64,000 nt of DNA from Polynucleobacter sp. MWH-Svant-W18 (lineage in GTDB: Bacteria > Pseudomonadota > Gammaproteobacteria > Burkholderiales > Burkholderiaceae): positions 248,001 to 312,000 of the forward strand of contig NZ_CP061293.1 in NCBI RefSeq assembly GCF_018687495.1. Direction: 5' to 3'. Of the stretch, positions 27,543-36,805 are shown piece by piece. The notes beneath the pieces are model-generated. The model saw only the letters and a list, made by a program, of their open reading frames with translations. It was not told where the DNA came from and searched no databases. How positions within the stretch are numbered: position 1 is the first letter of the stretch; every line of letters begins with the position of its first letter. A program made the translations under genes and the position numbers.

Positions 27543-28475
27543 ATGGCAGCTTCTATGGATGCCGAAGCGCAAATAGCCCCAGCAAGCCAAGAGGCGATTG
27601 AACGCTTTTGTGATGCCTGCTGGCTAGAGGATGGTCTAGCGCAGAATAGTTTGGCGGCATACCGAAGAGACTTACTGCTATTAGCGCAGTGGCTCTACAA
27701 AAATCATCAAACTGATTTATACGCTGTTACCGAAAAAGACCTCACTGCCTACATTGCACATCGTAGGGCTGATAAAGCCACCACTGCTAATCGACGCCTC
27801 ACCGTGTTTAAGCGTTTTTATCGTCACGCTTTGCGTATTAATTTAGTCAAGAGTGATCCATGTATTGGATTACGTGCCGCTAAGCAGGCACTGCGCTTTC
27901 CGAAAACCTTAAGTGAGGATCAGGTCACCGCTTTACTCAATGCCCCTGATATTGAAACCCCATTGGGATTACGTGATCGCACGATGTTAGAACTCATGTA
28001 TGCCAGCGGTCTACGTGTTTCAGAAATTGTTTCTCTTAAAACGGTAGCGCTTGGATTAAATGAGGGTGTAGTGCGTGTCGTGAATGGCAAAGGTGGTAAA
28101 GAGCGACTCGTCCCATTTGGCGGCGAAGCAGGGCAGTGGCTGCGCAGGTATTTAGCAGAGGCCAGAACACCGCTGCTTGAGGGAAAAACGACTGATGCGG
28201 TATTTGTGGGGCGCCATACCGGTACGGGCTTAACGAGACAAGCATTCTGGGCCTTAATAAAGCGTTACGCCACCCTAGCCAACATCCCAGTTGCCTTATC
28301 ACCCCATACTTTGCGCCATGCCTTTGCAACCCATTTGCTGAACCATGGTGCAGATTTAAGGGTAGTACAGCTATTGTTGGGGCATGCCGACATCTCAACT
28401 ACCCAGATCTATACCCATGTGGCTAGAGAGCGCCTCAAATCAATTCATCAGCAACACCATCCCCGTGGCACTTAA
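27543..28475 (+). CDS. xerD: site-specific tyrosine recombinase XerD
   Basis: A 310-residue recombinase that resolves chromosome dimers at dif with XerC. The N-terminal core-binding domain spans about 17-105. Catalytic residues are visible in ASGLRVSEI (Arg), GKGGKERLVP (Lys), HTLRHAFATHLLNHGADLRVVQ (His, Arg), LGHADISTTQIYTHV (His and the nucleophile Tyr). The HLLNHGADLRVVQ run and the C-terminal HQQHHPRG are typical of XerD rather than XerC. It is a housekeeping copy, and no phage genes adjoin it. Confidence 0.95.
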   Translation: MAASMDAEAQIAPASQEAIERFCDACWLEDGLAQNSLAAYRRDLLLLAQWLYKNHQTDLYAVTEKDLTAYIAHRRADKATTANRRLTVFKRFYRHALRINLVKSDPCIGLRAAKQALRFPKTLSEDQVTALLNAPDIETPLGLRDRTMLELMYASGLRVSEIVSLKTVALGLNEGVVRVVNGKGGKERLVPFGGEAGQWLRRYLAEARTPLLEGKTTDAVFVGRHTGTGLTRQAFWALIKRYATLANIPVALSPHTLRHAFATHLLNHGADLRVVQLLLGHADISTTQIYTHVARERLKSIHQQHHPRGT

Positions 28476-28515
28476 AACGTAAATCCCTTACGCAATAAGT
28501 GATTAAGATAGCACC

Positions 28516-29151
28516 ATGACTTTTGATCTCGATATCTTGCTCATCCCGATTGCCTATGTGATCGGCTCAATCTCATTTGCGGTGGTGGTCAGTAAGTGCA
28601 TGCGTTTACCAGACCCTCACACCTATGGCTCTGGTAATCCAGGCGCAACCAATGTATTGCGCACTGGTAATAAATTGGCTGCAGTGCTCACTTTGATGGG
28701 CGATGCTCTGAAAGGTTATTTTGCAGTGATGCTAGCCAGAGTACTTTTAGGTGATCAGTCTTTAACTTCCACACTGAGCTCTTGGATTTTATGTGGTGTC
28801 GTGCTTGCAGTATTCTTAGGTCACCTCTTTCCGATCTTTCATGGCTTTAAGGGCGGTAAGGGCGTAGCAACTGCTTGCGGCATTCTGTTTGGCGTCAATG
28901 TTATTTTGGGACTCGCCACCCTTGGCACTTGGATCATTGTTGCCGTCTTTATGCGTTACTCCTCTTTAGCTGCATTGGCTGCTGCCATCTTTGGCCCCAT
29001 CTACTTTGTATTTTTGTTTGGCTTTCAGCCCATGGGCATTGCCCTATTGGTAGTTTGTCTATTACTCATTTGGCGACATCGCAGCAATATTCGTAATTTA
29101 ATGAATGGCACCGAGAGTCGCATCGGTACTAAAAAAGATCTGAAAGCCTAA
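28516..29151 (+). CDS. plsY: glycerol-3-phosphate acyltransferase PlsY
   Basis: A 211-residue integral membrane acyltransferase that acylates glycerol-3-phosphate from acyl-phosphate. Five or more hydrophobic segments surround conserved loops: [46 protein letters not shown] and [16 protein letters not shown]. These are the substrate- and acyl-phosphate-binding motifs. The MAPEG gene begins one base after its stop. Confidence 0.96.
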   Translation: MTFDLDILLIPIAYVIGSISFAVVVSKCMRLPDPHTYGSGNPGATNVLRTGNKLAAVLTLMGDALKGYFAVMLARVLLGDQSLTSTLSSWILCGVVLAVFLGHLFPIFHGFKGGKGVATACGILFGVNVILGLATLGTWIIVAVFMRYSSLAALAAAIFGPIYFVFLFGFQPMGIALLVVCLLLIWRHRSNIRNLMNGTESRIGTKKDLKA

Positions 29152-29152
29152 T

Positions 29153-29524
29153 ATGACTATCGCCTACGCTTGTGTCCTCTTCATGGGATTATTTCCTTAT
29201 GTGGCTGCAGGAATTGCCAAAAAAGGTTTTGATAACTATGACAACAGCATGCCAAGGCAGTGGCTTGCTAAACAAACGGGGTTTAGAGCGAGAGCCAATG
29301 CTGCCCAAGCTAATCTCTTTGAATCACTCCCACTCTTTTTTGCTGCAGTGATTATTGCCAGCATGAGCCATGCGCCACAAGCCAGAATAGATTTATTGGC
29401 CCTGGGCTTTGTAGCAGCCCGCATTGCGTATTTAGTTTGTTATATTGCCAATTGGCCAACCACGCGATCGATTGTTTGGTTGGCTGGGCTTGCCTGCGTA
29501 GTCGCTCTTTTCTTCCAGATTTAA
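29153..29524 (+). CDS. MAPEG family membrane protein
   Basis: A 123-residue four-helix membrane protein of the MAPEG superfamily (relatives include microsomal glutathione transferases). RARANAAQANLFESLPLFFAAVIIA is the family core in the second helix, and AARIAYLVCYI is in the third. The bacterial function is unknown. It is translationally close to plsY (one base between), and 32 bases precede folE. Confidence 0.83.
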   Translation: MTIAYACVLFMGLFPYVAAGIAKKGFDNYDNSMPRQWLAKQTGFRARANAAQANLFESLPLFFAAVIIASMSHAPQARIDLLALGFVAARIAYLVCYIANWPTTRSIVWLAGLACVVALFFQI

Positions 29525-29556
29525 AATCCAAAATAATTCAATACAAAGACAAACTC

Positions 29557-30351
29557 ATGACGACGCCGACAAAAAAAGTAGCCAGCAAGAAGACTCCTGC
29601 GAAAAAGGTAGCGGCTAAGAAGGTCGCCGTAAAGAAAGCCCCTGCAAGAAAAACGTCAGTAAAAAAAGAAGATGGTGGCTTGCCTCTATCAGTGGTGATT
29701 CGTCGCCGCATTCAGGCGCAAAAAGCCCGCTTTCATGCCAATGACAATATCTCGCAATTTATTCAACCCGGTGAGTTAGAGGGCTTGATGGAGGAGGTGG
29801 CCCAGAAGATGGAGGCTGTCTTAGAAAGCTTGGTGATTGATACGCAAAGTGATCACAACACCAGAAATACTAGCCGCCGTGTAGCCAAGATGTATGTACA
29901 AGAAGTGTTTAATGGCCGCTATGTAGAGCAGCCTACCCTAACCAAGTTTCCAAATGTAAGCCGTTTAAATGAGCTGATGATCATTGGCCCAATTACGGTT
30001 CGTAGCGCGTGTTCTCATCATCTATGCCCCATCATGGGCCGCATCTGGATTGGGGTTTTGCCAAGCAAGGCCTCAGCTCTGATTGGTTTATCAAAGTACT
30101 CCAGGCTGACAGAGTGGGTGATGTGCAGACCACAGATTCAAGAAGAAGCCGTAGTTGAGTTGGCGGACATGCTGGAGAAAAAAATTAAGCCGATTGGTGT
30201 GGCCATTGTGATGGATGCTGATCACTTCTGTATGCAGTGGCGCGGTGTTAAAGACCGCGACTCAAAGATGGTGAACAGTGTGATGAGAGGCGCATTCCTA
30301 AAGGACTCCAATTTGCGTCGTGAGTTTTTATCTTTATTGGAAAAGCGTTAA
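29557..30351 (+). CDS. folE: GTP cyclohydrolase I with a lysine/alanine-rich N-terminal tail
   Basis: A 264-residue FolE from ATG 29557. The catalytic body runs from about 45: NTRNTSRRVAKMYVQEVF, the zinc ligands Cys152 and His155 in CSHHLCP, Cys225 in DHFCMQWRGV, GLSKYSRLTEWVMCRPQIQEE. It opens the pterin ring for tetrahydrofolate. Residues 5-37 form a histone H1-like tail of repeated KK, PAKK and AAKK units, not part of the enzyme fold, which could bind nucleic acid or membranes. The frame is open further upstream inside the MAPEG gene, but the ATG at 29557 is the sensible start. Confidence 0.9.
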   Translation: MTTPTKKVASKKTPAKKVAAKKVAVKKAPARKTSVKKEDGGLPLSVVIRRRIQAQKARFHANDNISQFIQPGELEGLMEEVAQKMEAVLESLVIDTQSDHNTRNTSRRVAKMYVQEVFNGRYVEQPTLTKFPNVSRLNELMIIGPITVRSACSHHLCPIMGRIWIGVLPSKASALIGLSKYSRLTEWVMCRPQIQEEAVVELADMLEKKIKPIGVAIVMDADHFCMQWRGVKDRDSKMVNSVMRGAFLKDSNLRREFLSLLEKR

Positions 30352-30355
30352 TTTG

Positions 30356-30571
30356 ATGCGAATGTGTGTTGAAAAATCTCTTGTTGCGGTATTGAGCTTA
30401 GGCCTTGTCGCATGTGGTGGCTTTCCGACAACACATCCAGATGCAGCTAAAAATACTCCAGCCAACTACAAGGCAGACCTTAAAGATTGTGCGCAATCCT
30501 ACCCAGAGACCCCCGATGGTGTTTATCTCAAGCAGCGTATTACCTGTATGAAGCTAAAGGGCTGGCAATAA
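30356..30571 (+). CDS. small putative lipoprotein
   Basis: A 71-residue protein with a lipoprotein signal: a basic start, the hydrophobic run LVAVLSLGLVAC and a lipobox LVAC placing the lipidated cysteine at 20. The mature part of about 51 residues (YKADLKDCAQSYPETPDG, QRITCMKLKGWQ) has two further cysteines that may pair. I do not recognise a named family. It begins four bases after the folE stop; an in-frame longer start at 30320 would bury the signal peptide. Confidence 0.65.
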   Translation: MRMCVEKSLVAVLSLGLVACGGFPTTHPDAAKNTPANYKADLKDCAQSYPETPDGVYLKQRITCMKLKGWQ

Positions 30572-30612
30572 GGCGCTTGACCGGAGATTTTGGGTAACTG
30601 TATTGGGATTAT

Positions 30613-30640
30613 TTGCTTGAGAACAATTCTCAACTATAAA
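30613..30640 (+). promoter_or_regulatory. HiPIP gene promoter with Fur-box-like palindrome
   Basis: TTGCTT (30613-30618) and TATAAA (30635-30640) form a promoter with a 16-base spacer. The perfect inverted repeat TTGAGAA-CAA-TTCTCAA (30617-30633) fills the spacer. As a 7-1-7 arrangement it matches the Fur consensus TGATAAT-n-ATTATCA in 11 of 14 positions. Repression by iron-loaded Fur is plausible. A leader of about 118 bases with a small hairpin (GTGCA/TGCAC at 30717-30733) precedes the HiPIP start. Confidence 0.45.
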
Positions 30641-30764
30641 TCTATATAAATCAGATACTTAGACTATCTGTAGCAAGTCAAATTCTTCTCCACTATGATC
30701 TCCCTTAGCTTTATAGGTGCATATCAGTTGCACGCCATCCACTGTTTTATTTTTTGGAGAATCC

Positions 30765-31073
30765 ATGAAAAATAGTCGTCGCCAATTTATGATTTTGTCC
30801 GCTGCTGGTGCTTGCACCTTGGCTCTGAACGGTAAAGTTCAAGCCCAAGCAATGGTTGCTGAAACTGATCCACAAGCTGCTGCATTGGGTTACAAAGCAG
30901 ATGCTTCCAAAGTAGATAAAGCCAAGTTTCCTAAGTACGCTGCTGGCCAACAATGTTCTAACTGTGCTTTGTTCCAAGGTAAGGCAGATGCTGCTGCTGG
31001 TGGTTGTGCCTTGTTTGCTGGTAAGCAAGTTGCTGCTAAAGGCTGGTGCTCTGCATACGCTAAGAAGGCTTAA
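30765..31073 (+). CDS. high-potential iron-sulfur protein (HiPIP)
   Basis: A 102-residue periplasmic electron carrier. A Tat signal peptide (SRRQFMILSAAG, twin Arg5-Arg6; cleavage near VQAQA) is followed by the four-cysteine cluster ligands Cys64, Cys67, Cys81 and Cys95 in CSNCALF, GGCALF and GWCSAY, the HiPIP pattern for one 4Fe-4S cluster. GGAGA lies four bases before the ATG. It is a single-gene unit with a clear terminator after it. HiPIPs commonly feed terminal oxidases or phototrophic reaction centres. Confidence 0.94.
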   Translation: MKNSRRQFMILSAAGACTLALNGKVQAQAMVAETDPQAAALGYKADASKVDKAKFPKYAAGQQCSNCALFQGKADAAAGGCALFAGKQVAAKGWCSAYAKKA

Positions 31074-31120
31074 AAAACTTTCACTTCAAGCAGCCAAATG
31101 TTTCAGTATTTGGCAAATTA

Positions 31121-31153
31121 AAAAGACTGCTGGCTTACACCATGCAGTCTTTT
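31121..31153 (+). terminator. intrinsic terminator after the HiPIP gene
   Basis: A perfect 10-base-pair stem, AAAAGACTGC (31121-31130) with GCAGTCTTTT (31144-31153), a 13-base loop and a following T-rich tract. It lies 48 bases after the stop. Confidence 0.85.
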
Positions 31154-31210
31154 TTCTTTTAACACCTTCAATCTCATAAAAAATCAAAGTACTAGTCAAG
31201 AAGAGTTTGC

Positions 31211-31753
31211 ATGAAATATTCATTGAGTGATCTGATAAGACATTACGCCTTTTACCTAGGCGGAGACCAGCCCCAAGTATCTTGGGCGGAACGCTTACGT
31301 TCAGTGTGTGGTGCATTCTTGGGTCTTGCGTTTGTATTCATGACGGCTAAGTTTTTAGGTGAGCGCAGTGGCATTGATGAATGGTTGATGGCTTCTTTGG
31401 GCGCCAGTGCTCTGTTGGTGTTTGCTTTACCAGGTAGCCCGATGGCTCAGCCATGGGCGGTAATTGCTGGAAACACTCTATCTGCTTTGATTGGCATCAC
31501 CAGTCTTCATCTGATTGGCGAACCATTGCTCGCTATGCCGGTTGCGGCAGCGCTATCGATAATGGGAATGTTTATCCTACGTTGCTTACACCCACCCGCA
31601 GCGGCTGTTGCTCTCATCGTAGTTTTAGGTGGGATTGGCCACTACCGCTATGCTTTTTTTCCGGTCATGGTCGACTCTATTTTGCTGATATTGGCTGGGG
31701 CGGCCTACAGTAATTTGACAGGTAAGCCTTACCCCAATAAACCCCCTAAATAG
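31211..31753 (+). CDS. HPP family membrane protein
   Basis: A 180-residue protein with four to five hydrophobic segments (about 37-53, 62-80, 88-104, 112-150 and 155-168). The name-giving motif HPPAAAVAL occurs in RCLHPPAAAVALIVVLGG. Related plant and cyanobacterial HPP proteins are nitrite transporters. The substrate here is not known. It stands alone after the HiPIP terminator and before a region with an opposing small gene. Confidence 0.83.
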   Translation: MKYSLSDLIRHYAFYLGGDQPQVSWAERLRSVCGAFLGLAFVFMTAKFLGERSGIDEWLMASLGASALLVFALPGSPMAQPWAVIAGNTLSALIGITSLHLIGEPLLAMPVAAALSIMGMFILRCLHPPAAAVALIVVLGGIGHYRYAFFPVMVDSILLILAGAAYSNLTGKPYPNKPPK

Positions 31754-31780
31754 GGTGCTCATTACAGCCCTCAGGCTAAT

Positions 31781-31921
31781 TTATTGAATCTTGCTGGCTG
31801 CAATCGAAACGATGCAGTCTTTAATGCCGTAATTCTGAAATTTTCCTGCATTTTCCTTGCGCACAGACTGTCCGCATTCAGTTACTGAATTACGCAGCTT
31901 AATTTTCGGGATATTGCTCAT
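31781..31921 (-). CDS. small uncharacterised protein (46 aa)
   Basis: In the 358-base gap between the HPP gene and manC, the minus strand has a 46-codon frame from ATG 31921 to TAA 31781. A full AAGGAG ribosome site (31929-31934) is correctly spaced. The product is basic and polar with two cysteines (MSNIPKIKLRNSVTEC, KDCIVSIAASKIQ); there is no membrane segment. No family is recognised. A 6-bp hairpin (AGGCGC/GCGCCT, 31963-31980) lies upstream. It could be a short real gene or the remains of one; the ribosome site favours translation. Confidence 0.5.
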   Translation of the reverse strand: MSNIPKIKLRNSVTECGQSVRKENAGKFQNYGIKDCIVSIAASKIQ

Positions 31922-32018
31922 TTGAAGGCTCCTTAAATTCGTTTTAGTTTTTACCGATAACTAGGCGCTATTTTGCGCCTGTAGGCTATCAATGGGGATT
32001 TTAATTAATTCCAAGGGT

Positions 32019-32048
32019 TTGCCAAATAGGGGCAATAAACCCTATAAA
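32019..32048 (+). promoter_or_regulatory. probable promoter of the manC-gmd-fcl operon
   Basis: TTGCCA (32019-32024), 18-base spacer, TATAAA (32043-32048, extended to TATAAAAT). The start would fall near 32055, leaving a leader of about 56 bases before manC. It stands at the left border of the polysaccharide region. Confidence 0.6.
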
Positions 32049-32111
32049 ATCGAGTTTTCTTATAAAAAAGCAGATTAATTGCTTTGAACCATTTATGGCT
32101 CTAGTTATTCT

Positions 32112-33599
32112 ATGACTTTAATTGTTCCAGTCATTTTGTGCGGTGGATCTGGCACTAGGCTCTGGCCTTTGTCCCGCTCGGGCTTTCCAAAGCAATTTCT
32201 AGTTCTCTCAGGGGATGGCTCATCACAAAGTCTTTTTCAACAGGCCGTTGGCAGAATAAATTCTGTAGCAAACTCCACAATCACTTTAGGCAATACCTTG
32301 GTCGTCACCAATGAGGACCATCGCTTTTTAGTCTTAGACCAGTTGCGTGAGATGAAATCGGTGCAGGCCACTTTATTGCTTGAACCAATTGGCAGAAATA
32401 CAGCGCCTGCTCTTAGTCTGGCAGCATTTTCTGCGCAGCAATTGGCTAAAGATCAAAAACAAGATCAAGATCCGATTTTAGTGATCACTCCAGCAGATCA
32501 AACTATTCAAAATCTCGCAGCCTTTACAAAAGCTTTGCGAGATTGCATTGCAACTGTTGAGAATTGTGAGAAAACAATTGCGATTTTAGGTATTACACCC
32601 ACTGCACCAGAAACAGGTTACGGCTATATTCAACGCACGGCTAGCAAAGATCAGCACAATGCGTATAGTGTTGAGCGCTTTGTAGAAAAACCTGATCTGA
32701 TCAAAGCCCAAGAGTATTTAGCCGATGGCAGCTATTTGTGGAATAGCGGCATGTTTGTTTTAAGGGCCAGCACTTGGTTGGCAGCTTTACAAGAATTTCG
32801 TCCGGATATTTTTGAAGCTTCCCAAAAGGCATGGCTAAGTAAATCCGAAGACAGTGCAGATGGCGTAGGGTTTGTACGCCCAGGCAAGGATACATTTAAG
32901 GCTATTCCCAGTGAGTCGATTGACTATGCTGTGATCGAGAAGTGTCCGGGATCAAGTTTCCCGATCAAGATGGTTGAACTAGATGCGGGCTGGAATGATC
33001 TCGGTGCTTGGGATGCGGTATGGCAGGTTGGTAAGCAAGATCAAGATGGCAATGTTACTAGCGGCGATACCTTGCTAACCAATGCTAAAAATTCTTTAGT
33101 GCATGCCAGCAGTCGTCTAGTTAGCGCAGTGGGTATTGAGAATTTAGTGATCGTTGAAACTGCAGATGCCGTATTAGTAGCTGATCGCAGCAATAGTCAG
33201 GATGTTAAAAATATCGTCGCACAATTAGATGCTCAAAAGCGGGAGGAAAAAAATCTGCACCGCAAAGTGGCAAGACCTTGGGGCTGGTATGACAGCGTGG
33301 ATGAGGGAGATCGCTTTAAGGTGAAGCGCATTCAGGTAAAGCCTGGCGCAAGTCTGTCATTGCAGATGCATCACCATAGAGCAGAACATTGGATTGTGGT
33401 GAAGGGTGTCGCAGAAATTACTAACGGTGATCAAGTTATCACGCTAAATGAGAATCAGAGTACATTTATTCCCCAGGGGCAAACCCATCGATTGGCTAAT
33501 CGCGGCACAGAACCCCTAGAGATTATTGAAGTGCAATCCGGCAGTTACCTGGGTGAGGACGACATTGTGCGTTTCGAAGATACCTACGGCAGAAATTGA
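32112..33599 (+). CDS. manC: mannose-1-phosphate guanylyltransferase / mannose-6-phosphate isomerase
   Basis: A 495-residue bifunctional enzyme. Residues 1-350 are the guanylyltransferase with ILCGGSGTRLWPLSRSGFPK and FVEKPD. The C-terminal cupin (about 375-490), with RPWGWYDS, HHHRAEHWIVVKG and IPQGQTHRL, is the type II phosphomannose isomerase. It supplies GDP-mannose to gmd and fcl just downstream. Phosphomannomutase is not in the window. No ribosome site is obvious before the ATG. Confidence 0.95.
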   Translation: MTLIVPVILCGGSGTRLWPLSRSGFPKQFLVLSGDGSSQSLFQQAVGRINSVANSTITLGNTLVVTNEDHRFLVLDQLREMKSVQATLLLEPIGRNTAPALSLAAFSAQQLAKDQKQDQDPILVITPADQTIQNLAAFTKALRDCIATVENCEKTIAILGITPTAPETGYGYIQRTASKDQHNAYSVERFVEKPDLIKAQEYLADGSYLWNSGMFVLRASTWLAALQEFRPDIFEASQKAWLSKSEDSADGVGFVRPGKDTFKAIPSESIDYAVIEKCPGSSFPIKMVELDAGWNDLGAWDAVWQVGKQDQDGNVTSGDTLLTNAKNSLVHASSRLVSAVGIENLVIVETADAVLVADRSNSQDVKNIVAQLDAQKREEKNLHRKVARPWGWYDSVDEGDRFKVKRIQVKPGASLSLQMHHHRAEHWIVVKGVAEITNGDQVITLNENQSTFIPQGQTHRLANRGTEPLEIIEVQSGSYLGEDDIVRFEDTYGRN

Positions 33600-33634
33600 T
33601 TAATATGATTCAATATTTAGAAGAGTAAATCGTT

Positions 33635-34762
33635 ATGTCCAAGCAAAAAGTCGCGCTTATTACTGGCATTACTGGCCAGGATGGTTCATACCTTGCCGAG
33701 TTCTTATTGGAAAAGGGCTACATCGTTCATGGTATTAAGCGTCGCGCCTCTTCTTTTAATACCGAGCGTATTGATCATATTTACCAAGACCCTCATATTG
33801 ATCATCAAGATCTGATTTTGCATTATGGTGACTTAACCGACACCAGTAACTTAGTGCGCATCATTCAAGAGTGCCAGCCCGATGAGATTTATAACTTGGG
33901 TGCTCAGTCTCACGTAGCAGTGTCTTTCGAATCCCCTGAATACACGGCTGACGTTGATGCGATGGGACCGCTGCGGATGTTAGAAGCTATTCGGATATTG
34001 GGATTAGAGAAGAAGACCCGTTTTTATCAAGCATCCACTTCTGAGCTATATGGTTTGGTGCAAGAGATTCCACAAAAAGAGACGACACCGTTTTATCCCA
34101 GAAGTCCCTATGCGGTAGCGAAGATGTACGCGTATTGGATCACTGTGAACTATCGCGAAGCTTATGGAATTTATGCCTGTAATGGCATTCTGTTTAACCA
34201 TGAGTCTAAGCGCCGTGGCGAAACCTTTGTCACCAGAAAGGTTACTCGTGGCCTAGCGAATATTGCCCAAGGTCTAGAAAAGTGCCTGTATATGGGTAAT
34301 ATCGATGCCCTGCGTGACTGGGGTCATGCAAAAGATTATGTCCGCATGCAATGGCTCATGCTTCAACAAGAACAGCCAGAGGATTTTGTGATTGCGACTG
34401 GTGTGCAGTTCACCGTGCGTGAATTTATTACCCGTAGCGCAAAACAGTTGGGCATTACCCTCAAATTTGAGGGTAATGCAGAAAACGAAAAAGCTGTCGT
34501 TGCGGCAATTGAAGGTGATAAAGCCCCAGCATTAAAGGTGGGTGATGTGATTGTGCAAATTGATTCGCGCTACTACCGTCCTACTGAAGTGGAAACCCTC
34601 TTGGGCGATCCAACGAAAGCTAAGCAAAAACTGGGCTGGGTTCCGGAAATTACTCTCGATCAAATGATTGTAGAAATGGTTGCGAACGATCTTGATAAGG
34701 CTAAGCAACATGCTTTATTGCTCATGCACGGACACAGCGTTTCAGTTGGCACTGAAAAGTAA
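33635..34762 (+). CDS. gmd: GDP-mannose 4,6-dehydratase
   Basis: A 375-residue extended [18 protein letters not shown] (9-23) is the NADP-binding loop. [21 protein letters not shown] and the active site [10 protein letters not shown] (Tyr and Lys) identify Gmd, which forms GDP-4-keto-6-deoxymannose. The C-terminal part ends [24 protein letters not shown]. Its stop overlaps the fcl start by one base, giving coupled translation. Confidence 0.97.
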   Translation: MSKQKVALITGITGQDGSYLAEFLLEKGYIVHGIKRRASSFNTERIDHIYQDPHIDHQDLILHYGDLTDTSNLVRIIQECQPDEIYNLGAQSHVAVSFESPEYTADVDAMGPLRMLEAIRILGLEKKTRFYQASTSELYGLVQEIPQKETTPFYPRSPYAVAKMYAYWITVNYREAYGIYACNGILFNHESKRRGETFVTRKVTRGLANIAQGLEKCLYMGNIDALRDWGHAKDYVRMQWLMLQQEQPEDFVIATGVQFTVREFITRSAKQLGITLKFEGNAENEKAVVAAIEGDKAPALKVGDVIVQIDSRYYRPTEVETLLGDPTKAKQKLGWVPEITLDQMIVEMVANDLDKAKQHALLLMHGHSVSVGTEK

Positions 34763-35736
34763 TGACCTTAGATCTCCATCAAAAGATTTATGTAGCAGGC
34801 CATCGTGGAATGGTAGGCTCTGCCATTGTTAGAAATTTAGTAACGCAGGGATATACCAATATTGTTACGAGAACCCATGCTGAGTTAGATTTATGTAATC
34901 AAGCGGAAGTTAAAGCATTTTTTGAACAAGAAAAGCCTGACCAGGTCTATCTAGCTGCAGCTAAAGTTGGCGGCATCTATGCAAACAATACTTTTCCAGC
35001 AGAGTTTATCTATGGAAATCTGATGGTGCAAAACAATGTCATTCATCAGGCCTTTATCAGTGGTGTCAAAAAACTATTGTTTCTAGGTTCAAGCTGTATT
35101 TATCCGCAATTGGCCGCTCAGCCAATGAGTGAGGATGCTTTGCTAACCGGCAAGTTGGAGCCAACGAATGAGCCCTATGCCATTGCTAAAATTGCGGGTA
35201 TCAAAATGTGTGAGAGCTATAACCGGCAATATGGCCAGTCTCATGGCATTGATTACCGTAGCGTAATGCCAACCAATTTGTATGGCTCAGGCGATAACTA
35301 CCATCCCGAGAATAGCCACGTCATCCCTGCATTAATTAGAAGATTTCATGAGGCAAAAGTTACAAATGCACCAGAAGTATTAATCTGGGGAACAGGAAAT
35401 CCTAAGCGAGAGTTTCTGTATGTAGATGACATGGCTGCTGCTTCAGTATTTGTGATGGATCTGACTAAAGAGATCTATGATCAACATACGTCGCCGATGC
35501 AAAGTCATATCAATGTAGGCTTTGGATCGGATGTCACGATTTCTGAATTGGCAACTGCAGTTGCAAAAGCCACGAGCTATTCTGGGAGAATTGGTTTTGA
35601 TTCCTCTAAGCCTGATGGCGCCCCAAGAAAGTGGATGGACTCATCACGCTTAAACCGTTTGGGATGGAAAGCCACGATTGGTTTGAGTGCTGGTTTAGAA
35701 AAAGCTTATGCCGATTTTCTAAAAAACACAGCCTAG
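34762..35736 (+). CDS. fcl: GDP-L-fucose synthase
   Basis: A 324-residue epimerase-reductase that finishes GDP-L-fucose. It begins [27 protein letters not shown], the catalytic YAIAK, and [25 protein letters not shown] are Fcl/WcaG signatures. Together with manC and gmd it gives a full route from fructose/mannose phosphates to GDP-fucose. The next gene starts nine bases later. Confidence 0.97.
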   Translation: MTLDLHQKIYVAGHRGMVGSAIVRNLVTQGYTNIVTRTHAELDLCNQAEVKAFFEQEKPDQVYLAAAKVGGIYANNTFPAEFIYGNLMVQNNVIHQAFISGVKKLLFLGSSCIYPQLAAQPMSEDALLTGKLEPTNEPYAIAKIAGIKMCESYNRQYGQSHGIDYRSVMPTNLYGSGDNYHPENSHVIPALIRRFHEAKVTNAPEVLIWGTGNPKREFLYVDDMAAASVFVMDLTKEIYDQHTSPMQSHINVGFGSDVTISELATAVAKATSYSGRIGFDSSKPDGAPRKWMDSSRLNRLGWKATIGLSAGLEKAYADFLKNTA

Positions 35737-35744
35737 AGAATCCC

Positions 35745-36800
35745 TTGAAAATAGGATTTCATACCAATAGCTTATCGTTTCGGGGTACTGAGATTGCCGT
35801 TTTTGATTACGCTTTCCATAATCAAGCACTACTAAATAATGATTCGATTATTTTTTATAAAGCAAGCAGTCACAGCGAGTCTGAGGTTGTAGATAAGTTT
35901 AAAAAACATTTCAAGCTCATTCCTTACGAGAGCATCGATCAGCTATCGAAACTGGCAGAACAAGAAAAACTCGATCTAATGTATTTCATTAAGTCGGGAG
36001 AGCGCGATGGCGATATCATTACTAGCGTACCTTGTGCGATTCATGTTGTATTTCCAACCAAGCTAGAAGAGTTCCATGGTGATAAGTTAGGTTTTGTCTC
36101 CGAGTGGCTCGCCAAAGAGCATTCCAATGCACAGCTTCCTTTTGTGCCGCATATGATTGATTTACCCGATATAGAAGGCGATCTACGGCAAGAGTTGAAT
36201 ATTCCAAAAGAAGCTACTGTTCTGGCTTGCTATGGCGGTCAAGATAGTTTTAACTTACGCTTTGTGCAAGAGGCAATCGTTAAAGTAGTAGAAAAAAGAA
36301 AAGATCTATTTTTTCTATTTATGAACATCACGCCATTTGCGGAACATGAAAGACTGCGCTTTTTGCCGGGCTGTACCCAAATGGATTACAAGATGCGTTT
36401 CATCAATACGGCTGATGGCATGATCCATGGGCGAGGAATAGGCGAGAGCTTTGGCTTGGCATGCGGAGAGTTTTCTATCAAGAATAAACCCGTGATGACC
36501 TACGCCTTATCTCCTCAGCGAAGTCATATTGAGATCTTGGGAGATAAAGCCCTGCTCTACAAAGGTCCAAAAGACCTAGAGATGATGCTATTAGCATTTA
36601 ATCAAAATGTGCAGCATGAGCGTAACTGGGATGCTTATAGTGAACATTTTTTACCAGAACCCGTAATGAAGAAATTCAAAGAAGTCTTTTTAACGGGCCC
36701 CAAAATAGATCTGAGTCTCAGTGCTATGGATCGACTGGCAATTCAAGGCTATCGCTTTAAAAGAAAACTGCGCAATCTTACTAAAAAACTGTATCTATAA
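35745..36800 (+). CDS. glycosyltransferase (GT-B type, subtype unclear)
   Basis: A 351-residue protein from TTG 35745, nine bases after fcl with AGAGA as a possible ribosome site. It begins LKIGFHTNSLSFRGTEIA, an N-terminal GT-B strand-loop. The donor-domain loop GRGIGESFGLACGEFSI near the C-terminal half resembles the ESFG...E motif of GT4-like enzymes. A short FVPHMIDLPD linker precedes the second domain. It may add fucose or another sugar; substrate unknown. Earlier in-frame starts lie inside fcl and encode unrelated residues. Confidence 0.68.
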   Translation: MKIGFHTNSLSFRGTEIAVFDYAFHNQALLNNDSIIFYKASSHSESEVVDKFKKHFKLIPYESIDQLSKLAEQEKLDLMYFIKSGERDGDIITSVPCAIHVVFPTKLEEFHGDKLGFVSEWLAKEHSNAQLPFVPHMIDLPDIEGDLRQELNIPKEATVLACYGGQDSFNLRFVQEAIVKVVEKRKDLFFLFMNITPFAEHERLRFLPGCTQMDYKMRFINTADGMIHGRGIGESFGLACGEFSIKNKPVMTYALSPQRSHIEILGDKALLYKGPKDLEMMLLAFNQNVQHERNWDAYSEHFLPEPVMKKFKEVFLTGPKIDLSLSAMDRLAIQGYRFKRKLRNLTKKLYL

Positions 36801-36805
36801 AGACT

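Noticed and set aside
27543..28475. Prophage or integron integrase
   Set aside because: The tyrosine recombinase has XerD-specific sequence and no phage or attachment-site context; it is the housekeeping enzyme.
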